In this document: positions 32,841 to 42,037 of the stretch, piece after piece
How positions within the stretch are numbered: the first letter of the stretch is position 1
How the letters are laid out: every line of letters begins with the position of its first letter
From: CAYYWP01 sp050176585
GTDB lineage: Bacteria; Desulfobacterota; Binatia; HRBIN30; CADEER01
Length of the DNA stretch: 47,162 nucleotides
Reading direction: 5' to 3'
NCBI GenBank assembly: GCA_050176585.1
Contig: JBFXHX010000031.1
Coordinates: 1 to 47,162, forward strand
Position numbers and translations under genes: made by a program
The notes under the pieces: generated by a model
Seen by the model: the letters and a program-made list of their open reading frames with translations, nothing else
Databases searched by the model: none
What the model was told of the DNA's origin: nothing

Positions 32841-35800
32841 TCAGACGCGCGCCGCTGGCGATGCCGATTCCCACTCGCGGCGGAGCTGCCGGCCCCGCAC
32901 GAGGTAGAAAATCACCGGATAGACGAGCAACTCCATCGCGAAGCTGACGCCGATGCCGCCGATCAGGGGCGCAACGAGCCGCCGCGTGACCTCCGCGCCG
33001 GTGCCGGTGGCCCACAGGAGCGGCAGCAGCCCGATCATGTCGGTGGCCACGGTCATGGTCTTTGGCCGGATGCGCTGCACGGCGCCTTCGCGGACGGCGG
33101 CGAACAGATCGGCGGGTCCGCGCAGGCGCCCTTCGGATCGGTACCGCTCGTACGCGCTGTCGAGGTACAGCAGCATCACCTGCCCGGTCTCGGCATCGAC
33201 GCCGAGCAGTGCGACGATCCCGACCCACACGGCCAGGCTCATGTTGTAGCCGAGCAGCCAGAGAAACCAGAAAGCGCCGATCAGGCTGAACGGCACCGCC
33301 AGCAGCACGACGCCGACGCGGAACCAGCTCTGGTTCGAGACGTAGAGGAGCAGCACGATCAGCACGATCGTGATCGGGATGACCAGCGCGAGCCGCCGGT
33401 TCGCCTCTTCCAGGTATTCGAACTGGCCGGACCATACGCGCGTGTAGCCGGGCGGCAGCGGCACCTGTTCGGCGATTATCCGCTTCGCATCGGCGACGTA
33501 GCTGCCGAGGTCGCGGTTCGCGATGTCGACGAAGATCCACGCCGAGCGCTGCGCGTTTTCACTGCGGATCATCGGCGGGCCCGGCGTGACGCGAATCGCC
33601 GCTAACTGTCCGAGCGGGATCTGTGCGCCGCTTTCGGTCGGCACGAGCACCTGGCCGATCGCGTCTGGATCGTCGCGCAGGTCGCGCAGGTAGCGGACGT
33701 TGAGCGGGTAGCGCTCGATGCCTTGCACGGTGGTGGTCACGTTCATGCCGCCGATGGCGGTCTGGATGACGTCCTGCACGTGCCCGGTCGTGAGCCCATA
33801 GCGCGCGGCCGCGGCGCGGTCGACGTCGATGTCGAGGTAGTATCCGCCGAGGGTTCGCTCCGCGTATGCGCTGAGCGTACCGTCCACGGTTTGCATGGCC
33901 GTCGCGGTCCGCTCGGCGAGGTCTCCCAACACCCGCAAGTCCGGACCGAGAATCTTGATGCCCACCGGCGTCTTGATACCGGTGGCGAGCATGTTGAGGC
34001 GGTTCTCGATGGGATAGGGCCACGCATTCGCGACGCCGGGAAAGCTGACCACCTGGTTGAGCCCCGGATGGCGTGTGCCATCGGGATCCGTCCAGCCGTA
34101 CTTCAGCTCGTCGCCGGTGATGCGGCGGGTCTCCGGCCAGAAGGTATGCGTGAACGGCGACTTCAGCCACGCCGGCCAGTCGCTGAATGCATATGCCACC
34201 CGGCGCGTCCGCCACCTGCTCTCGTCCTGGTGCAGCTGCACGACCGTTTCAATCATCGACAGTGGCGCAGGGTCGGTGGCGGTATCGGCGCGGCCGATCT
34301 TGCCGTGCACGCTGGCGACTTCCGGAAACGTCTTGATCAGCTTGTCCGTGCGTTGCAGCAGCGCCCGGCTGGCGCCCACGCTGATGCTCGGGTCCGTCGT
34401 AGGCATGTACAGCAGGTCGCCCTCATCCAGGGCGGGCATGAACTCCGATCCGAGCCGCATGGCCGGGTAGATCGCGGAGGCGCCGAGCAGCGCGGCGCCG
34501 AGCAGGGTAGCGTACGGATGGCGCATCACGAGCCGGAACAGCGGTTCGTAGAGCGCGATCGACAGGCGGTTGACGGGGTTGCGCCCCTCGGACGGGACGC
34601 GGCCGCGGATCAGGTACACCATCAACACCGGCACCACGGTGATGCCGAGGATCGCCCCCGCGGTGATGGCGAAGGTCTTCGTGAACGCGAGCGGCTTGAA
34701 CAATCGACCCGATTGTTCGCCGAGCACGAACACCGGCAGGAACGCGATGGTGATCACGAGCAGCGAGAAAAAAAGGCTCGGACCGACCTCCCGGGCGGCG
34801 CCGAGGATCACCTCCACCTCGCCGCGCGCCGCCTCGCCGCGCGCCACCCGTTCGCGGTCTCGCTCGAGGTGCTTGTGCGCATTCTCGATCATCACCACCG
34901 CCGAGTCGACCATCACGCCGATCGCGAGCGCGAGGCCTCCGAGGCTCATGATGTTCGCGTTGATACCGAGCGCCTGCATGAGCGCGATCGACGCCAACAG
35001 GCCGATCGGCAAAGCGATGACCGCCACCAGCGCGCTGCGCAGGTGGGCGAGGAAGACGAGGCAGATGATCGCGACCACGATCAGCTCTTCGGTCACTCCG
35101 AGCCGGAGGGTATCCACGGCGCGCGCGATCAGCGCCGAGCGGTCATAGGTCGTGATGATGGAGACGCCCGGCGGCAGCGCGTCCTCGAGCTCCGCCAGCT
35201 TGAGCTTGGCGTCGCGGATCACTTGAAAAGCGTTGGCGCCGTGGCGCGAGATCACCACGCCGCCGACGGCCTCGCCGACGCCGTTGTACTCGCCGATGCC
35301 GCGGCGTGCCTCGCCGCCGATCTGCAGGATCGCGACCTCGCCGAGTGTGACGGGCGTGCCGTCGCGGCCGAGACCGACCACGACGTCGGCCAGGTCGGCG
35401 GTCCCGCGCAGGTAGGCGCGGCTGCGGACCATGTACTCGTGCTCGGCCATCTCGACGACGGAGCCGCCCACGTCGTTGTTCGAGCGCTGGATGGCCGCGA
35501 CCACCGCGGTGAGCGGCAAGTCGAAGGCCTGCAGCTTCTGCGGATCCAGCACGACTTGATACTGCTTCACGAATCCGCCGATCGCGGCGACTTCGGCTAC
35601 GCCCGGCACCGCGGTGAGCGGATAGCGCAGCGTCCAGTCCTGCAAGGCGCGCAGCGTGGCGAGATCCTGACCCGACGAGATCAGCGGCTCGCCCGTGAGC
35701 GGGCACAAGCCGGGTTGCTCGAATGCCCGCACGCGGGTCAGCGCGCCGTGGCGTTCCGCCGGCGCGTCCTCGCGGCGCGCGTACCAGCCGCCATCGGCGT

Positions 35801-36278
35801 CGCGCCAGATACCGCGCGGGTGCTCGGCGCAGTACCATCCCGGATACAACACGTATTGCAGCACCCAACCGACGCCGGTCGCATCGGGTCCGAGCGCGGG
35901 CTCCGCCCCGGCCGGCAGGCGATCGCGCGCGAAGTTGAGATATTCGAGCACGCGACTGCGCGCCCAGTAAATGTCGGTGCCGTCTTCGAAGAGCACGTAG
36001 ACGAACGACAGCTCGAACATGCTGTAGCCGCGCACCACGCTGGCGCCCGGCACGGCGAGCATGGCGCTGGCGAGCGGATAGGTGACTTGATCCTCGACTA
36101 CCTGTGGGTTCTGGCCCGGATAGTGCGTGACCACGATCACCTGGACGTCGGAGAGGTCCGGGATCGCGTCGAGTCGAATGTGGTAGACGCCCCATACGCC
36201 GAGAGCGAGCACCATCGCGGTCGCCAGCAGGACGACCGCGCGGTGCTGCACCGAGAGCTCGATGATACGGCCGATCAT
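32841..36278 (-). CDS. cusA: Copper/silver RND efflux pump CusA with Cys/His insert
   Basis: A 1145-residue heavy-metal RND permease of the CusA/CzcA family that uses the proton gradient to expel monovalent metal across both membranes with CusB and CusC. It has the early loop IRLDAIPDLSDVQVIV, helix 4 segment GGLALAIGVMVDSAVVMIEN with the proton-relay Asp, FMPALDEGDLLYMPTTDPSI and DPAPLSMIETVVQL. The Met residues in the latter two match the Cu/Ag-binding positions of CusA. Relatives are about 1040-1050 residues. The extra length is partly a 55-60 residue insert (residues 145-203; PGWYCAEHPRG ... QPGLCPLTGEPLI) in the periplasmic porter domain. I chose the ATG at 36278 (MIGRIIELSVQHR), as in the family. 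Last gene of the operon. Confidence 0.93.
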   Translation of the reverse strand: MIGRIIELSVQHRAVVLLATAMVLALGVWGVYHIRLDAIPDLSDVQVIVVTHYPGQNPQVVEDQVTYPLASAMLAVPGASVVRGYSMFELSFVYVLFEDGTDIYWARSRVLEYLNFARDRLPAGAEPALGPDATGVGWVLQYVLYPGWYCAEHPRGIWRDADGGWYARREDAPAERHGALTRVRAFEQPGLCPLTGEPLISSGQDLATLRALQDWTLRYPLTAVPGVAEVAAIGGFVKQYQVVLDPQKLQAFDLPLTAVVAAIQRSNNDVGGSVVEMAEHEYMVRSRAYLRGTADLADVVVGLGRDGTPVTLGEVAILQIGGEARRGIGEYNGVGEAVGGVVISRHGANAFQVIRDAKLKLAELEDALPPGVSIITTYDRSALIARAVDTLRLGVTEELIVVAIICLVFLAHLRSALVAVIALPIGLLASIALMQALGINANIMSLGGLALAIGVMVDSAVVMIENAHKHLERDRERVARGEAARGEVEVILGAAREVGPSLFFSLLVITIAFLPVFVLGEQSGRLFKPLAFTKTFAITAGAILGITVVPVLMVYLIRGRVPSEGRNPVNRLSIALYEPLFRLVMRHPYATLLGAALLGASAIYPAMRLGSEFMPALDEGDLLYMPTTDPSISVGASRALLQRTDKLIKTFPEVASVHGKIGRADTATDPAPLSMIETVVQLHQDESRWRTRRVAYAFSDWPAWLKSPFTHTFWPETRRITGDELKYGWTDPDGTRHPGLNQVVSFPGVANAWPYPIENRLNMLATGIKTPVGIKILGPDLRVLGDLAERTATAMQTVDGTLSAYAERTLGGYYLDIDVDRAAAARYGLTTGHVQDVIQTAIGGMNVTTTVQGIERYPLNVRYLRDLRDDPDAIGQVLVPTESGAQIPLGQLAAIRVTPGPPMIRSENAQRSAWIFVDIANRDLGSYVADAKRIIAEQVPLPPGYTRVWSGQFEYLEEANRRLALVIPITIVLIVLLLYVSNQSWFRVGVVLLAVPFSLIGAFWFLWLLGYNMSLAVWVGIVALLGVDAETGQVMLLYLDSAYERYRSEGRLRGPADLFAAVREGAVQRIRPKTMTVATDMIGLLPLLWATGTGAEVTRRLVAPLIGGIGVSFAMELLVYPVIFYLVRGRQLRREWESASPAARV

Positions 36279-36425
36279 GACCGCGCTCACCGCGGCGCGG
36301 CGTATGGCCGTGCGCCGATCACCGGGTTCACGGGAGCCGATCGCCACCACGCTCGTCCGCCGCCGTGCGGTCGCCGTGTGCGCGCACGGTGATCAGGATG
36401 CTCGCAACATCCGCTGCGCCACTGG

Positions 36426-37844
36426 TCAATGCGCATGGCCGCCTGGCATGTGTCCGCTCGGTTGGCCTTCCGGGGCCGCCTGCTGTCCCGCGGCTTCGCG
36501 CGCGCCGAGGAAGCGCTGGATCGCCGTGCGGAAATTGCTTTCCGCATCGAGGAGGAACTGCCCGCTGGTCACCACCTGCTCGCCCGGAGCGAGACCGGCG
36601 AGGATCTCCACCACGTCGCCCTCGCCGCTGGCGCCGACGGTCACCTTGCGCGGATCGAAATGCCCGCCGGGGCGGGCGACGAACGCGACCTGCTCGGTCC
36701 CGGTGTCGATCACGGCCTCGCGCGGCGCGAGCACGGCGCGCGCTGCCAGCTCGGCTTCGATCTCGACGGTCGCGTACATGTCCTGCCGCAGCTGCATGCC
36801 GGGGTTGGAGATCACCATCCGCGCCAAACCCGTGCGGGTCGCGGGATCGAGGTGCGGATGCACGAAGTCGATGGTGCCCGCGATGACTTGACCGGGGAGG
36901 GCGGGGAGTGTGGCGACCGCTTTGCGGCCGACAGCCGCCATCGGCAGGTCTCGCTCGAAGATCCGCGCGTCGATCCACATGGTCGAGCGGTCGGACAGCC
37001 GCAGGACCGTGTCCCCGGCGCGCACCGCATCCCCCGCGGCGACCAGCTTCTCGATGAGGTGGCCCGTAATCGGGCTGGTGAAGGTCACCGTCTGCGGTGC
37101 GCGCTCGAGTTGTGCGAGGCGCTCGACGTACGCGCGCGGCAGGCCGAGCAGGGCGAGCTTTTCTCGCGTCGTCGCGTAGAGCAGCGCCGCCGTCTCGCCG
37201 TGCGCCGCATCTTTGGGCAGGCTCTTGCGCGCCGCGATCAGCTCGCCGATGGCGACCTGCAGGTCGGGGCTGTAGAGCTCGAAGAGCGGTGCGCCGGCCT
37301 GGACGTGCATGCCCTCGACGTCGGCGTACAGTCGCTGAATCCACCCCGAGACGCGCAGGTTGACGTCGCGCCGCGCCGGCTCGGGTTCCTTCACGTACCC
37401 GACCGCGCGCAGGCGCCGGCGCAGCGGACCCGCGCCGACCGTCCCCAGCCGGACGCCCATGTTCTGCACGATCGCGGGGTCGATGACGATGCCACCGCCG
37501 GCCGACACTTCGTCTTCGTACACGGGGATCAAATCCATCCCCATCGGGCTCTTGCCGGGCTTGTCGGAGATGTACGGCGGGCTGAGCATCGGATCCCAGT
37601 AGTAGAGGATTCGCCGTTCGCGCTGGGCTCCCACGGCCGGCGGTTGGGGTGGCAACGGCGTGAGCTCCATGCTGCAGATCGGGCAGGTGCCCGGCCGGTC
37701 GCGGATGACCTGCGGGTGCATGCCGCATGTGAAGAGCTCCTGTTCGCGGTGGTGTGCCGGGGTCGGCTCAGGCGTTTCCGCGTGGCTCGCGAGCGGCGCG
37801 CCGAGCAATGCGAGGGCGGCGAGTAGCGCAGCGGTGTGCGTCAT
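36426..37844 (-). CDS. cusB: Efflux RND periplasmic adaptor CusB with heavy-metal-binding motif
   Basis: A 472-residue membrane-fusion protein linking CusA and CusC. After a signal peptide (MTHTAALLAALALLGAPLASHA) comes a heavy-metal-binding domain of the YHS-like type, FTCGMHPQVIRDRPGTCPIC then SMEL (residues 38-62). CusB-family features follow: YYWDPMLSPPYISDKPGKSP with GMDLIPVYEDE, the barrel-sandwich VNLRVSGWIQRLYADVEGMH, and FTSPITGHLIEKLVAAGDAV. The tail is His/Met/Gly-rich (GHMPGGHAH), suitable for Cu(I) or Ag(I). The ATG at 37844 lies 10 bases after the cusC stop. The 147 bases between cusB and cusA hold no recognised feature. Confidence 0.93.
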   Translation of the reverse strand: MTHTAALLAALALLGAPLASHAETPEPTPAHHREQELFTCGMHPQVIRDRPGTCPICSMELTPLPPQPPAVGAQRERRILYYWDPMLSPPYISDKPGKSPMGMDLIPVYEDEVSAGGGIVIDPAIVQNMGVRLGTVGAGPLRRRLRAVGYVKEPEPARRDVNLRVSGWIQRLYADVEGMHVQAGAPLFELYSPDLQVAIGELIAARKSLPKDAAHGETAALLYATTREKLALLGLPRAYVERLAQLERAPQTVTFTSPITGHLIEKLVAAGDAVRAGDTVLRLSDRSTMWIDARIFERDLPMAAVGRKAVATLPALPGQVIAGTIDFVHPHLDPATRTGLARMVISNPGMQLRQDMYATVEIEAELAARAVLAPREAVIDTGTEQVAFVARPGGHFDPRKVTVGASGEGDVVEILAGLAPGEQVVTSGQFLLDAESNFRTAIQRFLGAREAAGQQAAPEGQPSGHMPGGHAH

Positions 37845-37854
37845 GATGGTACCT

Positions 37855-39315
37855 TCAGTGCCCCGAGACGCGCGCCGCAGTAGCGGCGTCCATCTCGCAA
37901 TGGTCACCGGCGGTGGGAGCCGGCGGATTCGCGCGCAGGCGCGCGAGGGCGGCGGGTAGCGCTTCGGCGTCGATCCCGGCGAGCTGCTCGAGTTCCGCGA
38001 CGGCGCGCTCGCGGGCGATCTGCGTCTCGGCCAGGGTCACGCGGAGCACGAGCAGCGTCCTCCGCGCGGCGATGACGCTCGGCAGGTCTCCAGATCCTGC
38101 CGCGTAAGCGCGCGCCGTGGTGTCGGCGGACTGGTTCGCCACCGGGATGATGTGCTCGCGCAGCAGGGCGACCTGACGCTCGCTGTTCCGTAGGGCGATC
38201 AGCGCGCCGACGAACTCGGCGCCGCGTGCGCCTCCCGCTTGGCGCCGCACGGCGCGCGCGGCCTGCAGGTTGGCGCGCGCCTCGCGGATGCCGGCCTGGA
38301 TCTGCGGGATGCGCGTGGACAAGCTGATCGCGGCCCCCACCACCTGGCCGATGCTGCCGGTGATGCCGACGAACGGATTGATGTCGGGAAAGTACTGCTG
38401 CCGCGCCAGCTCGAGGGCGTCATCGCGGCTGGCCACCTCGCGCGACAGGGCGCGCAACTCAGGGTTCGCGGCGGTGCCCGCGGCGACCAGCTCGCGATCC
38501 GCGACCGGCAGCGGCCGTGGCGTGGGCAGCTCGCGCGGCGCGGGCAGCGGCGCATCGGCGGCCCGTCCGATGAGCGCATTCAAGCGAATGCGCTGTTGCT
38601 CCTGCTCGGCTTCCAGGTCGCGCAGAAGGTGTTCCGCGTGTCCCACCTCGACCTGCGCGGCGAGCAATGCCTGCTGCGGCATGCCCCCGATCACCTGGGC
38701 TGCCGCCGTCTCCGCCGACACGCGTAGGAGATCGAGCTGCTCGCGTTGGGCGCGCACGCGTTCGGCCAGCAAGGCGTAATCCAGATACGCATCGATGACG
38801 CGCCGCTGCAGCGCGAACTTGGCCGCGGCGAAGCGCTCGCCGGCTGCGCGCGCTTCTTCGTACGCCACGCGGCCGGCGGCGAGGACCTTGGTCGGAAACG
38901 ACAGGTTCTGCATGGGATCGAAACCGACCGTCAGCGTGGTTCGATCCCATCCGGTCAAATTGCCGCCCGCGAAGAGATACTCGAACCCGAGCGAGACGTT
39001 GGTGTTCGGATAGCCGGCGGCGATATCGATGCGCTCCACTGCCGCGCGCCAGCCGTAATACCCTGCCTCGAGCTCGCCGTTGCTCAGGAAGGCGTGGCGC
39101 AGGAGGTCGCGCCAGTCCGGTTCCGCCGGCAGCTCGGGTATCTGGCGCCGGCCCGGGTCGGCATACGGGGCGCCGGCGGCCTCGACCCGCGCGCGCTCGA
39201 CGGCTGCGCCTTTCGGCGCTAGCGAGCACGCCGGCAACAAGCCGGCAACACCCAGCGCGGCGGCAGTGACGCGCCGCACACGCGCGCGCGCTCGGATGAC
39301 CGTTGTGCTGAACAT
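37855..39315 (-). CDS. cusC: Outer-membrane efflux lipoprotein, TolC/CusC family
   Basis: A 486-residue outer-membrane efflux protein. The N-terminus has a signal peptide with a lipobox (GVAGLLPAC, Cys30), as in CusC. Two repeats of long amphipathic helices and beta strands follow (EARAAGERFAAAKFALQRRV, LDYALLAERVRAQREQLDLL, LEAEQEQQRIRLNALIGRA, SRDDALELARQQYFPDINPF). It provides the exit duct for the CusBA pump. The C-terminus HCEMDAATAARVSGH is unusual in carrying Cys/His/Met. Start at 39315; co-directional with cusB (10-base gap) and with the small Cys-rich gene upstream. Confidence 0.9.
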   Translation of the reverse strand: MFSTTVIRARARVRRVTAAALGVAGLLPACSLAPKGAAVERARVEAAGAPYADPGRRQIPELPAEPDWRDLLRHAFLSNGELEAGYYGWRAAVERIDIAAGYPNTNVSLGFEYLFAGGNLTGWDRTTLTVGFDPMQNLSFPTKVLAAGRVAYEEARAAGERFAAAKFALQRRVIDAYLDYALLAERVRAQREQLDLLRVSAETAAAQVIGGMPQQALLAAQVEVGHAEHLLRDLEAEQEQQRIRLNALIGRAADAPLPAPRELPTPRPLPVADRELVAAGTAANPELRALSREVASRDDALELARQQYFPDINPFVGITGSIGQVVGAAISLSTRIPQIQAGIREARANLQAARAVRRQAGGARGAEFVGALIALRNSERQVALLREHIIPVANQSADTTARAYAAGSGDLPSVIAARRTLLVLRVTLAETQIARERAVAELEQLAGIDAEALPAALARLRANPPAPTAGDHCEMDAATAARVSGH

Positions 39316-39401
39316 GACTCCTCCATGAGGTGGTCGCGGGGGCGCTGGGCGCGCATCACGACCGTTGTTGATGAGACCGCGGCGCCGAAACGGCGCACGG
39401 C

Positions 39402-39767
39402 TCAGAGGAGGAGTGCGGTGTGCTGGGCGATCAACGTGTTCGGCGGGACCGCTGCGGCCGCGAAGCGCATCAGCGCATCGGCCAAGCAGAGCGCGGGCGC
39501 GCCGAGCACTGCGGGCGCGGGCTCCGCCGCGAGGTGGCTCAAGCTGTCGATCGCGCGGATGGCCGCTGAGGGCGGCGCGGGCGCCTGTGCGCGCTCGGCG
39601 CCGTCGCAGCAGCTCGGCGCGGTCCACCCGTCGCGCGCACAGCAATCCATGTTGCGCGCGGACATTGCACAGTTCCCGAGCGGGCAGGGGCCGCGCGCCA
39701 CGCCGGCGAGCACCACGAGCGCGATCAGGAGCATGCTGGCGGCGCGCTGTCGCATCGCCGCCAGCAT
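39402..39767 (-). CDS. Small exported Cys-rich protein heading the copper efflux operon
   Basis: A 121-residue protein: signal peptide SMLLIALVVLAGVARG, then a Cys/Met cluster PCPLGNCAMSARNMDCCARD and SCCDG. Six Cys occur at 28, 33, 42, 43, 53 and 54, with Met 35 and 40. The remaining 65 residues are Ala/Pro-rich and end in a hydrophobic segment. It lies 86 bases upstream of cusC on the same strand. Thiol- and thioether-rich clusters bind Cu(I) or Ag(I), so a periplasmic metal-binding or sensing role is a reasonable inference. I know no matching family. The ATG at 39767 or the in-frame ATG at 39755 would both give a proper signal peptide. Confidence 0.65.
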   Translation of the reverse strand: MLAAMRQRAASMLLIALVVLAGVARGPCPLGNCAMSARNMDCCARDGWTAPSCCDGAERAQAPAPPSAAIRAIDSLSHLAAEPAPAVLGAPALCLADALMRFAAAAVPPNTLIAQHTALLL

Positions 39768-39827
39768 CCGGAGCTCGGACCGCTCTGTCAACGACCCGGC
39801 AAGGGGAGCCCCGGGCACACGCGTCGA

Positions 39828-39850
39828 GCGCCCGGTCCGTATCCGGGCGC
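39828..39850 (-). terminator. GC-rich hairpin between the membrane-protein gene and the copper operon
   Basis: GCGCCCGG-TCCGTAT-CCGGGCGC, an 8-bp perfect stem with a 7-base loop, about 80 bases after the stop of the minus-strand membrane-protein gene. There is no T tract, so termination is only suggested by its position. Confidence 0.3.
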
Positions 39851-39930
39851 GCTAGAACCGGCGCGGGGAGCGCACATCCGCGCGGTTGCGAAGGCGCGGC
39901 GGAGGCGCCGAGTCCCGCGCGCCCGAGTGG

Positions 39931-41730
39931 TCACGGCAGATCGCCGGGTTCCGTGTCATCGGGCTTGGGGCGATAGAACAGTTGCACGACCTCGATCGTC
40001 CGGTCGGCAGCGACCGGAATCGACAGGGTCCGTGCCTCCACCGTGTACCGCGCGGGGGTTTCGGCGATGAGCGGGTCGCCGGGCATGACGTAGGCGATCC
40101 CCGGTCGTCGCTCCTCGGGGTCGTGGGCGAAGAATGGATGTTCCGACTCGGCGCGCGTCCAGCCTGGAAGGAAGTACCAGGTAAGAGCGGGGATCCGCTC
40201 CAGGTCGTAGTTCTTCGTCTTGTCGACCACGACCGCGTCCGAGAACGGCGTCAGGCCGTAATCCGGCAGCCGCGCGACGAGCTGCTTGACGATGACCTCG
40301 GCCTCCAGCGGCGCCGCCAGCGGGACGAACACGCTCGCCCGCTGATATGCCGCGAGCGCGCCGGCGGTGACGGCGCCGGCGGTCCCGACCAACAGCGCGC
40401 GGTGCAACCCGTGTGCGCGCTCTCCCATGCTCAATAGCGCGGCGCCCAAGCGGACGATGCAAAATACCACCACCGGCACGATCACGATCACCCGATACAG
40501 GACGAACGGCAGCTCCGGAGCGACCTTGCCATGCAGGTTCACGCTCGCCCATATCACTCCGAGGCTCCAGACGATTGCGAGCCACGGGATCAGTCCACCG
40601 CGCCCGGCCAATGCCCAGACGGCGGCGAGGATGGTCGGCAGCACCAACACCGCCGGGGTGAAGTTGGTGTCGGGCGCGGGGGTGAGCGATGCGACCATCT
40701 GCAGCGCGCTGACGAAATTGGCGGCCTGTTGCGCCCAGCTCAGGTCCTTCGGCCGCAAGACGCTCTCGCGCAGCATGTACATGCCGAAGCCGACGATCGC
40801 AGTGTACGCGAGCGTCCCGCCGGCAAGGGTGGCCACGTGCCACTGTTGGCGCGCGGCGGATGCCACCAGCCAGAGCGCGATCGCGCAGGCGAGCAACGCG
40901 ACCAGTGCGAGCCCGGTGGTGAAGCCGGCCGCGACGAGCCCTGCGGTCCAGGCGAGCGCGAGCGCGCCGACGGCGCTCGGCCGGGCGACGCAGAGCAACA
41001 GCGCGCCCAACGCCCAGAGCCCGAAGGCGAAGGCGCTGACCGCCATCTCGAACGTGCGCGTGACCGTGCACACGACCGGATACGTCAACAGCATCGCCGT
41101 GCCCAGGGCGCTGAGCGCGGCGGCGAAGCGGCTGCTGCCCAGATATGCGCGCAGCCCGGCGTAGAAGAACAGCAAGCCGCAAAAGACGGGAACGGTGAAA
41201 CCGATGCGATAGGCGAGCGGAGAGATGCCAGCGAACAGCGTGGGGAGGATGTTCGGCAGTAACCCGCGGGTCGGATAGTCCACCCAGAAGATGTCCGCGT
41301 ATCCCCAATCCGGCTGTCGCAGCCGTTCCAGCACGTGCTGCAGCTCGGAGAGCGACTCGCTGTTGAGCGCTCCGTAGCCGTCCACGTTGAAGAAGCACAG
41401 CGGTATACCGAGCGCGATCGGCAGCACCAGCCAGAGTTCGCGACGCCGCACATCCTCCCAGGCGCTGCGCGCGAATGCCCACCCGAGCCATGCCAGCACT
41501 ACGCATCCGTGCAGCGCCCAGAGGCGGGACGCCACGACCGACACCGCGCCGTGGAAGACCAGCGCCGCGACGTCGAGCAGCGCCAGCCCGACGAGCGCCT
41601 GGAACGCGAGCCGCGCTTCTGCACGCCGAACCGGCCGTGCGACCAACGCCCCGCGGTCGGCGAGCACGAAGTCCGCCTCCGCGGCCAATAGGCGCCGCCC
41701 CGCCGTTTCGGCGATCAGCGCCGCGCCCAT
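39931..41730 (-). CDS. Polytopic membrane protein, GT-C-like, function unassigned
   Basis: A 599-residue protein with about 11-13 hydrophobic helices and a soluble C-terminal region of about 150 residues. Periplasmic loops contain FFNVDGYGALNSESLSELQH and YADIFWVDYPTRGLLPNILP, with acidic residues after the second helix as in lipid-linked sugar transferases of the GT-C class, though the usual DD/DE motif is not clear. Alternatively it is a surface-polysaccharide assembly protein. The C-terminal part (EVIVKQLVARLPDYGLTPFS, LTWYFLPGWTRAESEHPFF) is unlike anything I recognise. It is divergent from another GT-C-type gene at 42038, which has the clearer motif, so both may serve envelope glycan synthesis. 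Confidence 0.7.
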   Translation of the reverse strand: MGAALIAETAGRRLLAAEADFVLADRGALVARPVRRAEARLAFQALVGLALLDVAALVFHGAVSVVASRLWALHGCVVLAWLGWAFARSAWEDVRRRELWLVLPIALGIPLCFFNVDGYGALNSESLSELQHVLERLRQPDWGYADIFWVDYPTRGLLPNILPTLFAGISPLAYRIGFTVPVFCGLLFFYAGLRAYLGSSRFAAALSALGTAMLLTYPVVCTVTRTFEMAVSAFAFGLWALGALLLCVARPSAVGALALAWTAGLVAAGFTTGLALVALLACAIALWLVASAARQQWHVATLAGGTLAYTAIVGFGMYMLRESVLRPKDLSWAQQAANFVSALQMVASLTPAPDTNFTPAVLVLPTILAAVWALAGRGGLIPWLAIVWSLGVIWASVNLHGKVAPELPFVLYRVIVIVPVVVFCIVRLGAALLSMGERAHGLHRALLVGTAGAVTAGALAAYQRASVFVPLAAPLEAEVIVKQLVARLPDYGLTPFSDAVVVDKTKNYDLERIPALTWYFLPGWTRAESEHPFFAHDPEERRPGIAYVMPGDPLIAETPARYTVEARTLSIPVAADRTIEVVQLFYRPKPDDTEPGDLP

Positions 41731-42037
41731 TGCACCTGCGGCGGATTCCGCTCGCCAGCTGGGACTCGAGACTGCCGGCTGTGCCTACGCGCCGTTGCCG
41801 CCAGTCCCGGTGGGACGGAATGGCTCGGCATGTGCCGGCTGCAATACGACAGGCGGAGCGGGCGAGTCCATCGGGAAGTGAACCCCGCGAGAGCGCGCCA
41901 GTGGTGATCGTCGCGGCGGCTCGCGGCCCCGTGTCCAGAGGCGCCGCAGCGTTGCGCGGCACCCATCGCGCGGCCGCTGCGCTTCGTGCTCGGGCGCGCT
42001 CTCCACTTCGGCGCGACAACCGATTACAAGCCGGCGG
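41731..42037. other. 307-base divergent intergenic region
   Basis: Sits between two divergently transcribed membrane-protein genes and must hold both promoters. I see a small hairpin GTCCC-GGT-GGGAC near 41803 but no convincing -35/-10 pair, RNA gene or repeat. Confidence 0.4.

Noticed and set aside
33723..36392. 889-codon plus-strand frame opposite cusA
   Set aside because: Same artefact; its reverse strand encodes a pump with every family motif, and this frame has none.
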